A stretch of 64,000 nt of DNA from Microbacterium keratanolyticum (GCF_016907255.1 NZ_JAFBBQ010000001.1:2232001-2296000), one strand, 5' to 3'. Shown: positions 33,258 through 43,942, numbered from the stretch's first letter. Numbers and translations: made by a program. The notes: generated from the letters alone by a model not told the origin.

Positions 33258-33320
33258 GGCGCGGCATCCGCACCCGGCCGCCGTGCCTTGCGCCTCGCAC
33301 GTCTCCCGCTTCCGCGGGAG
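33258..33320 (+). promoter_or_regulatory. Structured 5' leader of asd
   Basis: The asd leader of about 100 nt has two hairpins. A: GGCGCGGCA (33258-33266) with TGCC-tt-GCGCC (33284-33294). B: CTCCCGC (33303-33309) with GCGGGAG (33314-33320), loop TTCC. The TTCC loop is complementary to GGAA of the ribosome binding site (33332-33335). It matches no riboswitch class that I recognise. Confidence 0.4.
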
Positions 33321-33325
33321 TTTGA

Positions 33326-34411
<1,086 letters not shown>

Positions 34412-34468
34412 ATTGAGGGGCCTGGGGTGGTGGTCTGCGGCCACCGGGAGGCGAACTAGACTGTTCAG

Positions 34469-35941
34469 GTGACTGAAACCGTCGACGTCGTCCTCATCGG
34501 TGGTGGCATCATGAGCGCCACCCTGGGTACCCTTCTGCACGAACTCCAGCCCGACTGGAAGATCGTCGCCTTCGAGCGACTCTCCGATGTCGCGCAGGAG
34601 AGCTCGAACCCCTGGAACAACGCAGGCACGGGCCACGCGGCCCTCTGCGAGCTCAACTACATGCCCGACACCGGGGGCGACGACATCGACCCCGCGAAGG
34701 CCGTTGGCATCAACGAGCAGTTCCAGCTGAGCCGTCAGCTGTGGTCGACGCTGGTCGAGCGCGGTGTTCTCGACGAGCCTTCGACGTTCATCAACGCCAC
34801 CCCGCACATGACCTTCGTGCAGGGCGAGAAAGACGTCGACTACCTGCGTCGCCGCTACGAGGTGCTCAAGAAGCAGCCCCTGTTCGCGGGCATCGAGTAC
34901 AGCGAAGACTCCCGCGTGATCAACCAGTGGGCGCCGCTGCTCATGCAGAAGCGCCTCAAGGGCAAGAAGTTCGCCGCGACCCGCGTGCCCGCCGGCACCG
35001 ATGTCGACTTCGGCGCGCTCACGCACCAGCTCTTCGACCACCTGCAGAAGAACGGCACGACGGTCTACAAGAACCGTGAAGTCCGCTCGCTGAAGCAGCA
35101 GAAGGACGGCACCTGGCGTCTGAAGTACCGCGACACGATCGGCAGCACGCCGGGCGAGATCAAGGCCCGTTTCGTGTTCGTCGGAGCGGGCGGCTGGGCG
35201 CTCAAGATGCTGCAGCGCTCGGGGATCCCCGAGATCAAGGGCTACGGCGTCTTCCCCATCGGCGGGCAGTTCCTGAAGACCACGAACCCGAAGATCGTCG
35301 CGCAGCACAAGGCGAAGGTCTACTCGCAGGCATCCGTCGGCGCACCGCCCATGTCGGTGCCGCACCTCGACGCGCGCGTCGTCGACGGCGAATCGTCGCT
35401 CCTGTTCGGCCCGTTCGCGACCTTCAGCCCCAAGTTCCTCAAGCAGGGTTCGCTGCTCGACATCGTCACCCAGGTGCGTCCGCACAACCTGTGGCCCATG
35501 CTGCGCGTGGCCTTCGCGAACCCGGATCTCATCACGTACCTCGTCGGCGAGCTGATGAAGAACCACCACAAGAAGGTCGACAGCCTGCGCACCTTCATGC
35601 CGACCGCGAAGGACGAGGACTGGACGCTCATCCAGGCCGGCCAGCGCGCGCAGGTCATGAAGAAGGACGCGAAGAAGGGCGGCGTCCTCCAGTTCGGCAC
35701 CGAGGTCATCACCGCGAAGGACGGCACGATCGCCGGTCTTCTCGGCGCGTCCCCTGGAGCGTCGACGGCCGTGCCGATCATGCTCGACGTGCTTCAGCGC
35801 TGCTTCCCTGAGCAGTACAAGGGCTGGGAGTCGGCGATCGAGGAGCTCATCCCGACCTACGGCACGAAGCTGAACACCGATCCTGCGGCTGCGCAGGCGT
35901 CGATGGCGGCGACGGCAGGCGTTCTCGGGATCTCGGAGTAG
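34469..35941 (+). CDS. mqo: Malate:quinone oxidoreductase
   Basis: Membrane-peripheral FAD enzyme that oxidises malate and passes electrons to menaquinone, replacing or complementing malate dehydrogenase. The protein has 490 residues with the dinucleotide-binding start VVLIGGGIMSATLGTLLHEL, the NPWNNAGTGHAALCELNY signature and the C-terminal GASPGASTA segment. Leaderless: TAGACT (34457-34462), six bases, GTG 34469. tdk follows after nine bases. Confidence 0.96.
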   Translation: MTETVDVVLIGGGIMSATLGTLLHELQPDWKIVAFERLSDVAQESSNPWNNAGTGHAALCELNYMPDTGGDDIDPAKAVGINEQFQLSRQLWSTLVERGVLDEPSTFINATPHMTFVQGEKDVDYLRRRYEVLKKQPLFAGIEYSEDSRVINQWAPLLMQKRLKGKKFAATRVPAGTDVDFGALTHQLFDHLQKNGTTVYKNREVRSLKQQKDGTWRLKYRDTIGSTPGEIKARFVFVGAGGWALKMLQRSGIPEIKGYGVFPIGGQFLKTTNPKIVAQHKAKVYSQASVGAPPMSVPHLDARVVDGESSLLFGPFATFSPKFLKQGSLLDIVTQVRPHNLWPMLRVAFANPDLITYLVGELMKNHHKKVDSLRTFMPTAKDEDWTLIQAGQRAQVMKKDAKKGGVLQFGTEVITAKDGTIAGLLGASPGASTAVPIMLDVLQRCFPEQYKGWESAIEELIPTYGTKLNTDPAAAQASMAATAGVLGISE

Positions 35942-35950
35942 CTCGGCGCC

Positions 35951-36592
35951 GTGGCGAAGCTCTACTTCCGCTACGGGGCGATGAACTCCGGCAAGTCCAC
36001 GGCGCTCCTGCAGGCCGCGTACAACTACGAAGAACGCGGGCAGCGGGTGCTGCTGGCGAAGCCGGAGATCGACACCAAGGGTGCCGGTCAGATCGAGAGC
36101 CGGCTCGGGATGACGCGTGAGGTGGACTTCCTCATCGCGCCGGGCGCATCCGTGCAGGAGCTGTTCCAGCAGCAGCGCCTGTGCGCCCAGCAGGAGGAGG
36201 CGGATGCGCTGCTTCCCGGGAACCCCCGCGACATCGCCTGCCTGCTCGTCGACGAGGCGCAGTTCCTCTCCGCCGAGCAGATCGACGACCTGTTCCGCAT
36301 CGCCGTCGTCGACGGCATCCCGGTCATGGCCTACGGCATCCGCAACGACTTCCTGACCCACGCCTTCCCGGGCTCCGCCCGGCTGCTGGCGATCGCGCAC
36401 TCCCTGGAGGAGCTCAAGACGATCTGCCGCTGCGGACGCAAGGCGGTCTTCAACGGCCGCCGGATCGACGACCGCTTCGTCTTCGACGGTGATCAGGTCG
36501 CCATCGACGGCGGCGGAGACGAGCACATCGTCACCTACGAGTCACTCTGCGGCAACTGCTATCTCGCGGAGTCCGGCGGGCGCCTGGGCTGA
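35951..36592 (+). CDS. tdk: Thymidine kinase, type II
   Basis: Salvages thymidine to dTMP. The protein has 213 residues with Walker A GAMNSGKS (9-16), Walker B LLVDEAQFL, the lasso with CRCGRKAVFNGR, and zinc ligands split between that CxC and the C-terminal CGNC. The GTG start lies nine bases after mqo, with GGAGTAGCTCGG as a weak ribosome binding site. It is convergent with a HAD gene. Confidence 0.95.
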   Translation: MAKLYFRYGAMNSGKSTALLQAAYNYEERGQRVLLAKPEIDTKGAGQIESRLGMTREVDFLIAPGASVQELFQQQRLCAQQEEADALLPGNPRDIACLLVDEAQFLSAEQIDDLFRIAVVDGIPVMAYGIRNDFLTHAFPGSARLLAIAHSLEELKTICRCGRKAVFNGRRIDDRFVFDGDQVAIDGGGDEHIVTYESLCGNCYLAESGGRLG

Positions 36593-36634
36593 GGCGGCGT
36601 CCACTCCGCGGTGCAAGTAGTGCGCCGATGGGCC

Positions 36635-37408
36635 TCAGACGGCCTCAGACGCGCGCAGAGCGAGCAGCAGCGCGTCGAGGTGGTCCGCGGTGTCTTGCCA
36701 GCCTTCGACGGCCACAGAGGGCACTCCCATGGCTTTGACGGGGTAATCGTTGCCGCCTTCGTCGAGTCGGTCACCGTAGAAGAGCATGTCGGCGAGGGGG
36801 ATGCCTGTGCGGGCGACGAGCTCAGCCATGCCGTAGGCCTTGTCGATACCCGCGCGGGTGATGTCGATCGACGTGGAGCCGCCGGCGCGCACCTCGAGGT
36901 CGGGCACACGGGGTGCGACGGCGTCGCGCAGCGCGATGCGCTTCGACCCATCCGGGTCCCAGGCCTTCTTCGCGTCGTGGGGCGCACGTTGCCCGAGAGC
37001 CGAGAATGTGATCTGCGAGCCGCGGTCTTCGAGGATCGGGCCCCAAGTCTCGGTCTCCCAGATGTCGAGGCGCTGCGCTTCCTCTTCCAGCGCGGTGAGG
37101 GCCGCTGTCTTTTGCGCCGCGGAGAGGTCATGGGCGTAGACGAGTGCGAACTCCACACCGTCGTGGTGCAGGTACCGGGTGCCGCAGGTGGGCATGAGGT
37201 GGATGCGCGCCAAGAGCGTCGCATCCGCGTCGCCGAGCCGGGAGATCACCTGACTGCGAAACTGCTCCTCGTTGCCGCCGGAGATGATCGCGACCTCGAC
37301 GGTCTCAGCGAGTGCGAGCAGCTGTCGTGCGATGCGGTCGTCGATCGGGCTCTTCGAGGGGGCGAGGGTGTCGTCGAGGTCGAAGGCGACCAGGCGCGGC
37401 GTCGTCAT
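36635..37408 (-). CDS. HAD-IIB hydrolase resembling eukaryotic-type phosphomannomutase
   Basis: Protein of 257 residues with the HAD nucleophile pair Asp10/Asp12 (FDLDDTLAPS), motif II IISGG, the PMM-like RGSQITFSALGQ strand and the C-terminal FYGDRLDEGGNDYP metal site. Bacterial members of this branch act as phosphosugar mutases or phosphatases; the substrate here is not known. ATG 37408 has GGAGG 3 bases upstream; a TACGCT box lies eight bases upstream, so the leader would be at most a base or two. Upstream extension into tRNA-Pro is rejected. Confidence 0.78.
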   Translation of the reverse strand: MTTPRLVAFDLDDTLAPSKSPIDDRIARQLLALAETVEVAIISGGNEEQFRSQVISRLGDADATLLARIHLMPTCGTRYLHHDGVEFALVYAHDLSAAQKTAALTALEEEAQRLDIWETETWGPILEDRGSQITFSALGQRAPHDAKKAWDPDGSKRIALRDAVAPRVPDLEVRAGGSTSIDITRAGIDKAYGMAELVARTGIPLADMLFYGDRLDEGGNDYPVKAMGVPSVAVEGWQDTADHLDALLLALRASEAV

Positions 37409-37468
37409 GATCCTCCAGCGTAGTGCGCGGCGATGCGGGGCGACCGTCCGGAGGTCGCCCGGATATGG

Positions 37469-37501
37469 AGAGAGGGACCGCACCGAAGTGGGTCCCTCTC
37501 T
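37469..37501 (-). terminator. Terminator of tRNA-Pro
   Basis: AGAGAGGGACC (37469-37479) pairs with GGTCCCTCTCT (37491-37501), immediately 3' of the tRNA on the minus strand. Confidence 0.75.
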
Positions 37502-37505
37502 GTTG

Positions 37506-37579
<74 letters not shown>

Positions 37580-37630
37580 CGACAACCGTTCAAGTCTATA
37601 GCGAAAGTCGCACAGCACCCAATCGGCGTG

Positions 37631-38566
37631 TCACCCGCGCGCGGTGAGGGTCAGCAGTGTCGCCTCCGGGCGGCAGGCGAACCGCACGGGGGCGTAGATC
37701 GAGTGGCCGCAGCCCGCGCTGACGTTGAGCGGAACGCGGATGCCGTGGTGTTCCCAGGTGCTCAGGCCCTTCGCCTGCTTCAACGGGATGTCGCAGTTCG
37801 CGACGATCGCCCCGAAGCCGGGCAGGCACACCTGGCCGCCGTGCGTGTGTCCTGCGAAGATCGCGTCGGCACCGAGGTTCACGAATTCGTTCAGCACGCG
37901 CTGGTAGGGCGCGTGGCTGACGCCCAGCACGACCGTCTCGTCGGTATGCGCGCCGAGTGCGGCGATGCGGTCGGGGAGGACCCCCAACTCGTCCCAGCCA
38001 CGGTGCGGATCGCTCACACCGAAGAGGTCCACGCGCAGGCCGCCGAGCGTGACACTGGTGGCGTCGTTGTTGAGGTCGTGCCAACCTAGGCCGTCGGTGA
38101 AGAACTGGTCCATCGCAGACGAGTCCAGCGGCTCGGCGCTGCGGTGCTTCTTCGACGGGCCACGGAAGTAGTTCAGCGGGTTGCGAGGACTCGGCGCATG
38201 CAGATCGTTGGATCCGTGCACGAAGACGCCGGGGATGCCGGCGAACGGCGCGAACGCCCTGCGGATGCCCGCGAGCCCTTCGACATGACCGATGTTGTCA
38301 CCTGTGTTGATGATCAGGTCGGGCCGCAGTGCGGCGAGAGAGGAGAGCCACTGCTGCTTGCGGTGCTGCCAGGGGGCCATGTGCACATCGGAGATGTGCA
38401 GGATTCGCAGTGGTGCGCTGCCGCGGGGAAGGGCCGCCGCCGTCACCTCGCGCACAGTGAAAAGGTAGCGTTCGATGCCGATGCCCCAGATCGCGGCCGC
38501 CGCGCCAGCGGCCCCCACCGCGCCGAGCGCGATGAGGGCCGGGTGGGCAGCTCTGTTCGTGGTCAA
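37631..38566 (-). CDS. Membrane-anchored metallophosphoesterase
   Basis: Calcineurin-like phosphoesterase of 311 residues with an N-terminal membrane segment (about 9-27) and the metal motifs DVHMAPW, GDNIGHVEG, GSNDLHAP and GHTHGGQ. Relatives act on nucleotides or cell-envelope lipids. Start TTG 38566 overlaps the stop of the penicillin-binding protein (TTGA), with a purine-rich stretch upstream; the pairing with a PBP gene recurs in actinobacteria. A shorter start would remove the membrane segment. Confidence 0.85.
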   Translation of the reverse strand: MTTNRAAHPALIALGAVGAAGAAAAIWGIGIERYLFTVREVTAAALPRGSAPLRILHISDVHMAPWQHRKQQWLSSLAALRPDLIINTGDNIGHVEGLAGIRRAFAPFAGIPGVFVHGSNDLHAPSPRNPLNYFRGPSKKHRSAEPLDSSAMDQFFTDGLGWHDLNNDATSVTLGGLRVDLFGVSDPHRGWDELGVLPDRIAALGAHTDETVVLGVSHAPYQRVLNEFVNLGADAIFAGHTHGGQVCLPGFGAIVANCDIPLKQAKGLSTWEHHGIRVPLNVSAGCGHSIYAPVRFACRPEATLLTLTARG

Positions 38567-41148
38567 CAGGTCTGCTTCTTGTAGTTGAGCACGATGGGCG
38601 TGCTCTTCGCCGTCATCGTTCCAGCGGGCGGGTTCGAGCTTGTCACCGAGCCGTCCGGACCTCCGCTGCCGGGGCTGCAGGTGCCGAGGGACACGCTGCT
38701 GAATCCCGCCGCCTGGAGCTTCGCGACCGCGTCTGCGGGCTTCTCACCCGCGACATTCGGAACCGTCGCACCCTTGCCGCTGCTGGGCGAGATGTAGACC
38801 GTCGAGCCGCCGTAGACCTGGCCGGGGCCAGGAGACTGCAGTGCGATGACGCCGGCAGCGATGTCGCTGGCGTAGGGGTCGGTGACCTCCACTTCGAAGC
38901 CGGCATCTTCCAGCCGCTTGACCGCGTCGGCCTGTGACATTCCGACGACGTCGGGCAGGTCGACCATCGGGCGCACGAGAAGCTTCTGCGCCGGGCCGGG
39001 GAAGGCGTCGCCACCGTAGATGTCGTTCGCGGCGCGCTGCATCGCGGGGGTGAGCTCATGGCGCAGGTTCAGCAGGTTGTTGCCGTAGGAATAGAAGTCC
39101 CAGAGGTCGAGGAAGCCGTTCGCCTGACCGACCCATACCGCCGTCGTGGCATAGGTGCTCGACGTGATCATCATCGTCTGCTCGTCGTTGTGCGTACCCG
39201 TCTTACCGATGAGCGGGACACCATCGCCGGTGCGTGATGCGGTGCCAGTGCCGTCGCCGCTCATGACGCCTTCGAGGGCATAGGCCGCGGTCGCGGCGAC
39301 CTCGGGGGAGATCGTCTGGGTGCACGAGGGCGGGGGAACAGGGATGTCGGTGCCGTCCGGTCCAATCACGCGGTCGATCGCGCGCGGCGTGCAGGTGATG
39401 CCCTTGTTCGCCACCGTGGCGTATGCCGAGGCCATCTCGAGAGGCGCGATCGCCTTGTCGCCGAGCACGTTGAACGGCACGTTCTCATCGGTGACCTTGC
39501 CCATGTTGCCGAGGTGCACGCCCATGCGGTCGGCGACGCGGTTGATGTCGCAGAGGTTCAGCTTCTCCGCCATCGCGAAGTAGCCACTGTTGAGCGATCC
39601 GGCCGTGAACTGCATCGGGGTGCCGTTGTAGCCGCCGACACGACCGGCGTTGGCGACATCGGACGTGAACGGAACGGGGCTGCCATCACAGCTCATTTTC
39701 GTGAAGCGGCGGTTCTTGCCGTCGAGGCGCTCGTTGAGCGACTTGCCCTTCTCGAGCCAGTCCAGCAGCGTGAAGAGCTTGTACGTCGATCCGACAGGGA
39801 AGCCGATCGAGCCACCGTGGTCATAGTCAGCGGCGTAAACGAGCGAGGAGTAACCGGGAGTGGTCGCCAGGGCTTCCTCTTCGCTGAAGACGGTGTTCTG
39901 CACCATGCCGAGGATGCGACCGGTGCTCGCTTCGATCGTGACACCCGCGGCGCCGAAGTCCATGCCCTCGATCGAGGCCGCGAACGAGTTGTCCATGACG
40001 TCGATACCGGCCTGCTGGATCGACGGGCTCAACGAGGTGTAGATGTCGAGGCCGCCACGCAGCAGGTTGTCTCGACGCTCTTCCTCGGTTGCGCCGAAGG
40101 CCGGGTCGTTCTCGAGGGTCGTCTTGACGTACTGGCAGAAGTACGCGTTGCGTCCGGCATCGCCGCAGCCCGAGGGCGGGGAGGAGAGCACGGGAGTGAT
40201 CGGCTCGGCGTACGAGGCGTCGTACTGCTCCTGGCTGATCTTCCCGTCGATCAGCAGGCGCTCGAGCACGTAGTTACGACGGGTCAGCGTCTCGGCGTAG
40301 CCGTCGTCGGCGGAGTTGTACCAGCTGTCGGTCTCGCTGTCGTACATCGAGCCGGTCGGCTGATCGATGCGGTACGAGTTCGGGTTCTGCACCATGCCCG
40401 CGAGGATCGCCGCCTGGCTGATCGAGAGGTTCGCGGCGCTCACACTGAAGTAGCGCTGGGCAGCGGCCTCGATGCCGTAGGTCGTGCCGCCGAAGTTGGC
40501 AAGGTTCAGGTAGCCGAGAAGGATGTCGTTCTTCGAGTACTCTTTCTCGATCTGCAGCGCGAAACGCATCTCCTGCAGCTTGCGCTGGATGCCCTTGGGG
40601 CCGACCGAGGCAGAGGCCTCCAGCCAGCACTGCTCCAGCTTCTCGGTGCGCTCCTCGTCCTGCAGGCTGACGCCACGCTCACACTCCTGCAGCAGCACGT
40701 TCTTCACATACTGCTGACTGATGGAGGAGCCACCGCGCGTCGATGTACCGCGAAGGTTGTCGATGAGGGCTTTGGTCGTGCCGAGCAGATCGACGCCACC
40801 GTGCTTGTAGAAGTTCTTGTCTTCACTCGACAGGATCGCGTCATACATCACCTGGGCGACGCCGTCATAGGTGACCGGCACGCGGTTCTGGTCGTAGAAA
40901 CGCGCCAGCTGCACGGGGACACCGTCGGCGGTGTAGTAGTAGATCGTCGTCGGCTCCATGGGCCGGTCGACCTCGAGGTTCGAGGGAAGCGCTTCGAACA
41001 GCCCGATCGCATTCGAAGCGGTCGCGCCGGTGACAGCGATTGCAGGGGTCACCGTGGCTGTGACGAGCACGCCGGCGACGACGCTCAGGCCGACGAGTCC
41101 GGCGAGGCCGCCGAGCACACCTTTAGCCGTGCGGGTGGAATGAGGCAT
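38563..41148 (-). CDS. Bifunctional penicillin-binding protein with PASTA domains
   Basis: Class A PBP of 861 residues that polymerises glycan strands and cross-links peptides outside the membrane. One membrane anchor (about 12-38), transglycosylase domain with Glu109 (SSEDKNFYKHGGVD) and SISQQYVKN, transpeptidase domain with nucleophile Ser454 (STYK), SLNSGY and KTGT, and two C-terminal PASTA domains (about 722-789 and 790-855) that sense muropeptides or beta-lactams. Leaderless: TACGAT (41161-41156), seven bases, ATG. Downstream metallophosphoesterase coupled by TTGA. Equivalent to mycobacterial PonA-type enzymes. Confidence 0.95.
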   Translation of the reverse strand: MPHSTRTAKGVLGGLAGLVGLSVVAGVLVTATVTPAIAVTGATASNAIGLFEALPSNLEVDRPMEPTTIYYYTADGVPVQLARFYDQNRVPVTYDGVAQVMYDAILSSEDKNFYKHGGVDLLGTTKALIDNLRGTSTRGGSSISQQYVKNVLLQECERGVSLQDEERTEKLEQCWLEASASVGPKGIQRKLQEMRFALQIEKEYSKNDILLGYLNLANFGGTTYGIEAAAQRYFSVSAANLSISQAAILAGMVQNPNSYRIDQPTGSMYDSETDSWYNSADDGYAETLTRRNYVLERLLIDGKISQEQYDASYAEPITPVLSSPPSGCGDAGRNAYFCQYVKTTLENDPAFGATEEERRDNLLRGGLDIYTSLSPSIQQAGIDVMDNSFAASIEGMDFGAAGVTIEASTGRILGMVQNTVFSEEEALATTPGYSSLVYAADYDHGGSIGFPVGSTYKLFTLLDWLEKGKSLNERLDGKNRRFTKMSCDGSPVPFTSDVANAGRVGGYNGTPMQFTAGSLNSGYFAMAEKLNLCDINRVADRMGVHLGNMGKVTDENVPFNVLGDKAIAPLEMASAYATVANKGITCTPRAIDRVIGPDGTDIPVPPPSCTQTISPEVAATAAYALEGVMSGDGTGTASRTGDGVPLIGKTGTHNDEQTMMITSSTYATTAVWVGQANGFLDLWDFYSYGNNLLNLRHELTPAMQRAANDIYGGDAFPGPAQKLLVRPMVDLPDVVGMSQADAVKRLEDAGFEVEVTDPYASDIAAGVIALQSPGPGQVYGGSTVYISPSSGKGATVPNVAGEKPADAVAKLQAAGFSSVSLGTCSPGSGGPDGSVTSSNPPAGTMTAKSTPIVLNYKKQTC

Positions 41149-41234
41149 ACGCTAGATCGTAGGGGAGTTCCCTGAAAAGCGCCTTTGACGACTGCGAGTT
41201 GTGCGGTCATCCGGCCTGAGCACATCGGAGAACC

Positions 41235-41459
41235 ATGACGACGTGGGAGTACTTCACCACACCGCTGCTGATTCACAACACCACCGCGATCCTCAACAAC
41301 TGGGGCAAGCAGGGGTGGGAGCTGGTACAGGTCATCACCGGTCCTGAGGGTGGGCTCGTGGCCTACTTCAAGCGGCCGGTGTCGCAGGATGCCACCGCCA
41401 ACCCGGGCCTCGCCGCTGCGGCAGACGCCGCGCGTCAGTTCGAAGGCGGTGCCGCATGA
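41235..41459 (+). CDS. DUF4177 small protein
   Basis: Protein of 74 residues with the DUF4177 pattern WEYFTTPLL...NNWGKQGWELVQVI followed by a Gly-rich turn and an Ala-rich tail. No catalytic residues are evident. ATG 41235 has CGGAGAA upstream. It is divergent from the PBP gene and overlaps the next gene's start by four bases, so it is made together with the RidA protein. Function unknown. Confidence 0.8.
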   Translation: MTTWEYFTTPLLIHNTTAILNNWGKQGWELVQVITGPEGGLVAYFKRPVSQDATANPGLAAAADAARQFEGGAA

Positions 41460-41914
41460 GCATCTCCGCACGTCTTGCCGAGCTCGGGATCGAGCTCCCT
41501 GCCGTCGCGGCACCGGTCGCCGCATATGTGGCTGCGCGTGTCCACGGCGATCTCGTCTACACCTCCGGGCAGCTGCCCTTCACGGATGGTGCGCTGCCTG
41601 CCACGGGCAAGGTCGGAGACGCGGTCTCGGCGGACGATGCCAAGGTTTACGCACGCACCTGCGCGCTGAACGCGATCGCGGCTGCCGCATCCGTCGCCGG
41701 TGGCGTCGACAAACTCGGTGGCGTGCTGCGGGTCGGCGGCTTCGTCGCATCCGTTCCCTCTTTCACCGGCCAGCCGGGCGTCATCAACGGCGCCAGCGAG
41801 GTGCTCGCTGAGATCTTCGGCGATGCGGGACGCCACGCCCGCGCCGCAGTCGGGGTGCCCGTGCTGCCGCTCGACAGCCCGGTCGAGGTCGAGGTGACGT
41901 TCACGCTCGCCTGA
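41456..41914 (+). CDS. RidA/YjgF-family protein
   Basis: Protein of 152 residues of the RidA superfamily, whose archetype deaminates reactive enamines and imines. The YTSGQLPFTDG segment near residue 35 matches the family; the C-terminal R/E dyad typical of active RidA is not obvious (...PLDSPVEVEVTF), so it may belong to a Rid subfamily with altered chemistry. ATGA overlap with the DUF4177 gene. A long hairpin ends the operon. Confidence 0.85.
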   Translation: MSISARLAELGIELPAVAAPVAAYVAARVHGDLVYTSGQLPFTDGALPATGKVGDAVSADDAKVYARTCALNAIAAAASVAGGVDKLGGVLRVGGFVASVPSFTGQPGVINGASEVLAEIFGDAGRHARAAVGVPVLPLDSPVEVEVTFTLA

Positions 41915-41923
41915 GCCTCGTAC

Positions 41924-41967
41924 ACACGAAGACGCCGCCCCGGTCACCCGGGGCGGCGTCTTCGTGT
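41924..41967. terminator. Bidirectional terminator between ridA and acs
   Basis: A stem of about 20 bp, ACACGAAGACGCCGCCCC opposite GGGGCGGCGTCTTCGTGT, with a tiny loop, at the convergent ends of the two genes. Confidence 0.85.
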
Positions 41968-41974
41968 CTGGGGC

Positions 41975-43942
41975 CTACTTGACCTGTGCCGAGATGATGC
42001 TCATGACGGCCGTGTCGGCGAGTGTCGTCGTGTCGCCGACCTCGCGACCCTCTGCGACATCGCGCAGCAGGCGGCGCATGATCTTGCCCGAGCGGGTCTT
42101 GGGCAGCTCGCCCACGATGTACACGTCGCGCGGACGTGCGATCGGGCCGATCTGCTCGCCCACCCAGAGGCGCAGCTGCTGCGCGAGTCCCTCGGGGGTG
42201 TGCTCGGCGAGGTAGCTCTCCTTGAGGATGACGAACGCCACGACCGCCTGGCCGGTGGTCTCATCCGATGCGCCGACGACCGCTGCTTCTGCCGTGGCCT
42301 CGTGCGCCACGAGCGAGGACTCGATCTCGGCCGTCGACAGTCGGTGGCCCGAGACGTTCATGACGTCGTCGACGCGGCCGAGGAGCCAGAGGTCGCCGTC
42401 TTCGTCATGGCGTGCGCCGTCGCCGGCGAAGTAGTAGCCCTGCGCTTCGAACTTCTCCCAGTAGGTCTCCTTGAAGCGCTCGGGGTCGCCCCAGATGCCG
42501 CGCAGCATGCTCGGCCACGGCTCCGTGACGACGAGCAGGCCGCCGCTCTCGTCGCGGATCGGGGTGCCGGATTCGTCCACGACGTCGATCGAGATACCGG
42601 GGAGGGCAACCTGCGCGGAGCCTGGCTTCGTGCTGGTGACGCCCGGGAGTGGCGACACCATGATCGCGCCGGTCTCGGTCTGCCACCACGTGTCGACGAT
42701 CGGCGTCTTGTCGCCTCCGATGACCTCGCGGTACCACATCCATGCCTCGGGGTTGATGGGCTCGCCCACCGAGCCGAGCAGACGCAGGGAGGAGAGGTCG
42801 AACTGCTGCGGAACGCTGCGCCCGATCTTCATGAAAGAGCGGATCGCGGTCGGAGCGGTGTAGAAGATGGTGACGCCGTAGCGCTCGATGAGCTCCCACC
42901 AGCGGCCGGGGTGCGGGGAGTCCGGGGTGCCCTCGAACAGCACCTGCGTGGCGCCGTTTGCGAGGGGGCCGTACGTGACGTACGAGTGTCCGGTGATCCA
43001 GCCGATGTCGGCCGTGCACCAGAAGACGTCGGTCTCGGGCTTCAGGTCGAACACGTTCTTGTGCGTGTACGCGGCCTGAGTGAGGTATCCGCCGGACGTG
43101 TGGAGGATGCCCTTCGGCTTTCCGGTCGTGCCCGAGGTGTAGAGGATGAAGAGGGGATTCTCCGCGGGGAAGGCCTCAGCGGTGTGCTCTGCGGATGCGG
43201 CCGGAACCACGTCGTGCCACCACACGTCGCGCCCTTCTGCCCATTCGACCTCGTTCTCCGTGCGGCGCACGACAAGCACGTGCTCGACGGTCTTCTGCTC
43301 GCCATCGCCCCGGTCGGCCAGCGCCTGGTCGACGGCGGGCTTGAGCGGCGACACGCGACCCTTGCGGAAGCCCCCGTCGGCCGTGATGACGACCTTGGCG
43401 CCGGCGTCGTCGATGCGCGAGCGCAGGCTGTCGGCGCTGAAGCCGCCGAAGACGACCGAGTGGATCGCGCCGATGCGTGCCACGGCGAGCATGGAGGCGA
43501 CGGCCTCGGGGATCATCGGCAGGTAGATCGCGACGCGGTCGCCCTGGCCGACGCCCATCTCGGTGAGGACGTTCGCGACGCGCTTGACCTCGTCGGTGAG
43601 CTCCGCGTAGGTGATGCGGCGCTGATCGCCCGGCTCGCCCTCGAAGAAGAGCGCGACGCGGTCACCGTTGCCGGCTTCGACGTGACGGTCGAGGCAGTTG
43701 TACGCGACGTTGATCTCGCCGTCGTCGAACCACTTCGCGAAGGGGGGCGTCGACCAGTCGAGCACCTGCGTGAAGGGCGTGTGCCAGTGCAGCAGCTCGC
43801 GGGACTGATCGGCCCAGAAGCCTTCGCGGTCAGCCGCTGCGTGCTCGTAGAGAGCGGGCTGTGCGACGGCCTGTGCAGCGAACTCAGCGGACGGGGGGAA
43901 GTGACGGGATTCGTCCAGCAGGTGATCGATCTGGCTGCTCAT
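41975..43942 (-). CDS. acs: Acetyl-CoA synthetase (AMP-forming)
   Basis: High-affinity acetate activation to acetyl-CoA by way of acetyl-AMP. The protein has 655 residues with the adenylation P-loop YTSGTTGKPKG, the VDTWWQTETG motif, YFAGDGARHDEDG hinge and the C-terminal PKTRSGKIMRR where the catalytic lysine is a known acetylation site in homologues. ATG 43942 starts the family-typical N-terminus; the longer frame upstream has no coding support. Together with pta-ackA it gives both low- and high-affinity acetate routes. It lies next to the Tad cluster and topA, as in mycobacteria. Confidence 0.96.
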   Translation of the reverse strand: MSSQIDHLLDESRHFPPSAEFAAQAVAQPALYEHAAADREGFWADQSRELLHWHTPFTQVLDWSTPPFAKWFDDGEINVAYNCLDRHVEAGNGDRVALFFEGEPGDQRRITYAELTDEVKRVANVLTEMGVGQGDRVAIYLPMIPEAVASMLAVARIGAIHSVVFGGFSADSLRSRIDDAGAKVVITADGGFRKGRVSPLKPAVDQALADRGDGEQKTVEHVLVVRRTENEVEWAEGRDVWWHDVVPAASAEHTAEAFPAENPLFILYTSGTTGKPKGILHTSGGYLTQAAYTHKNVFDLKPETDVFWCTADIGWITGHSYVTYGPLANGATQVLFEGTPDSPHPGRWWELIERYGVTIFYTAPTAIRSFMKIGRSVPQQFDLSSLRLLGSVGEPINPEAWMWYREVIGGDKTPIVDTWWQTETGAIMVSPLPGVTSTKPGSAQVALPGISIDVVDESGTPIRDESGGLLVVTEPWPSMLRGIWGDPERFKETYWEKFEAQGYYFAGDGARHDEDGDLWLLGRVDDVMNVSGHRLSTAEIESSLVAHEATAEAAVVGASDETTGQAVVAFVILKESYLAEHTPEGLAQQLRLWVGEQIGPIARPRDVYIVGELPKTRSGKIMRRLLRDVAEGREVGDTTTLADTAVMSIISAQVK

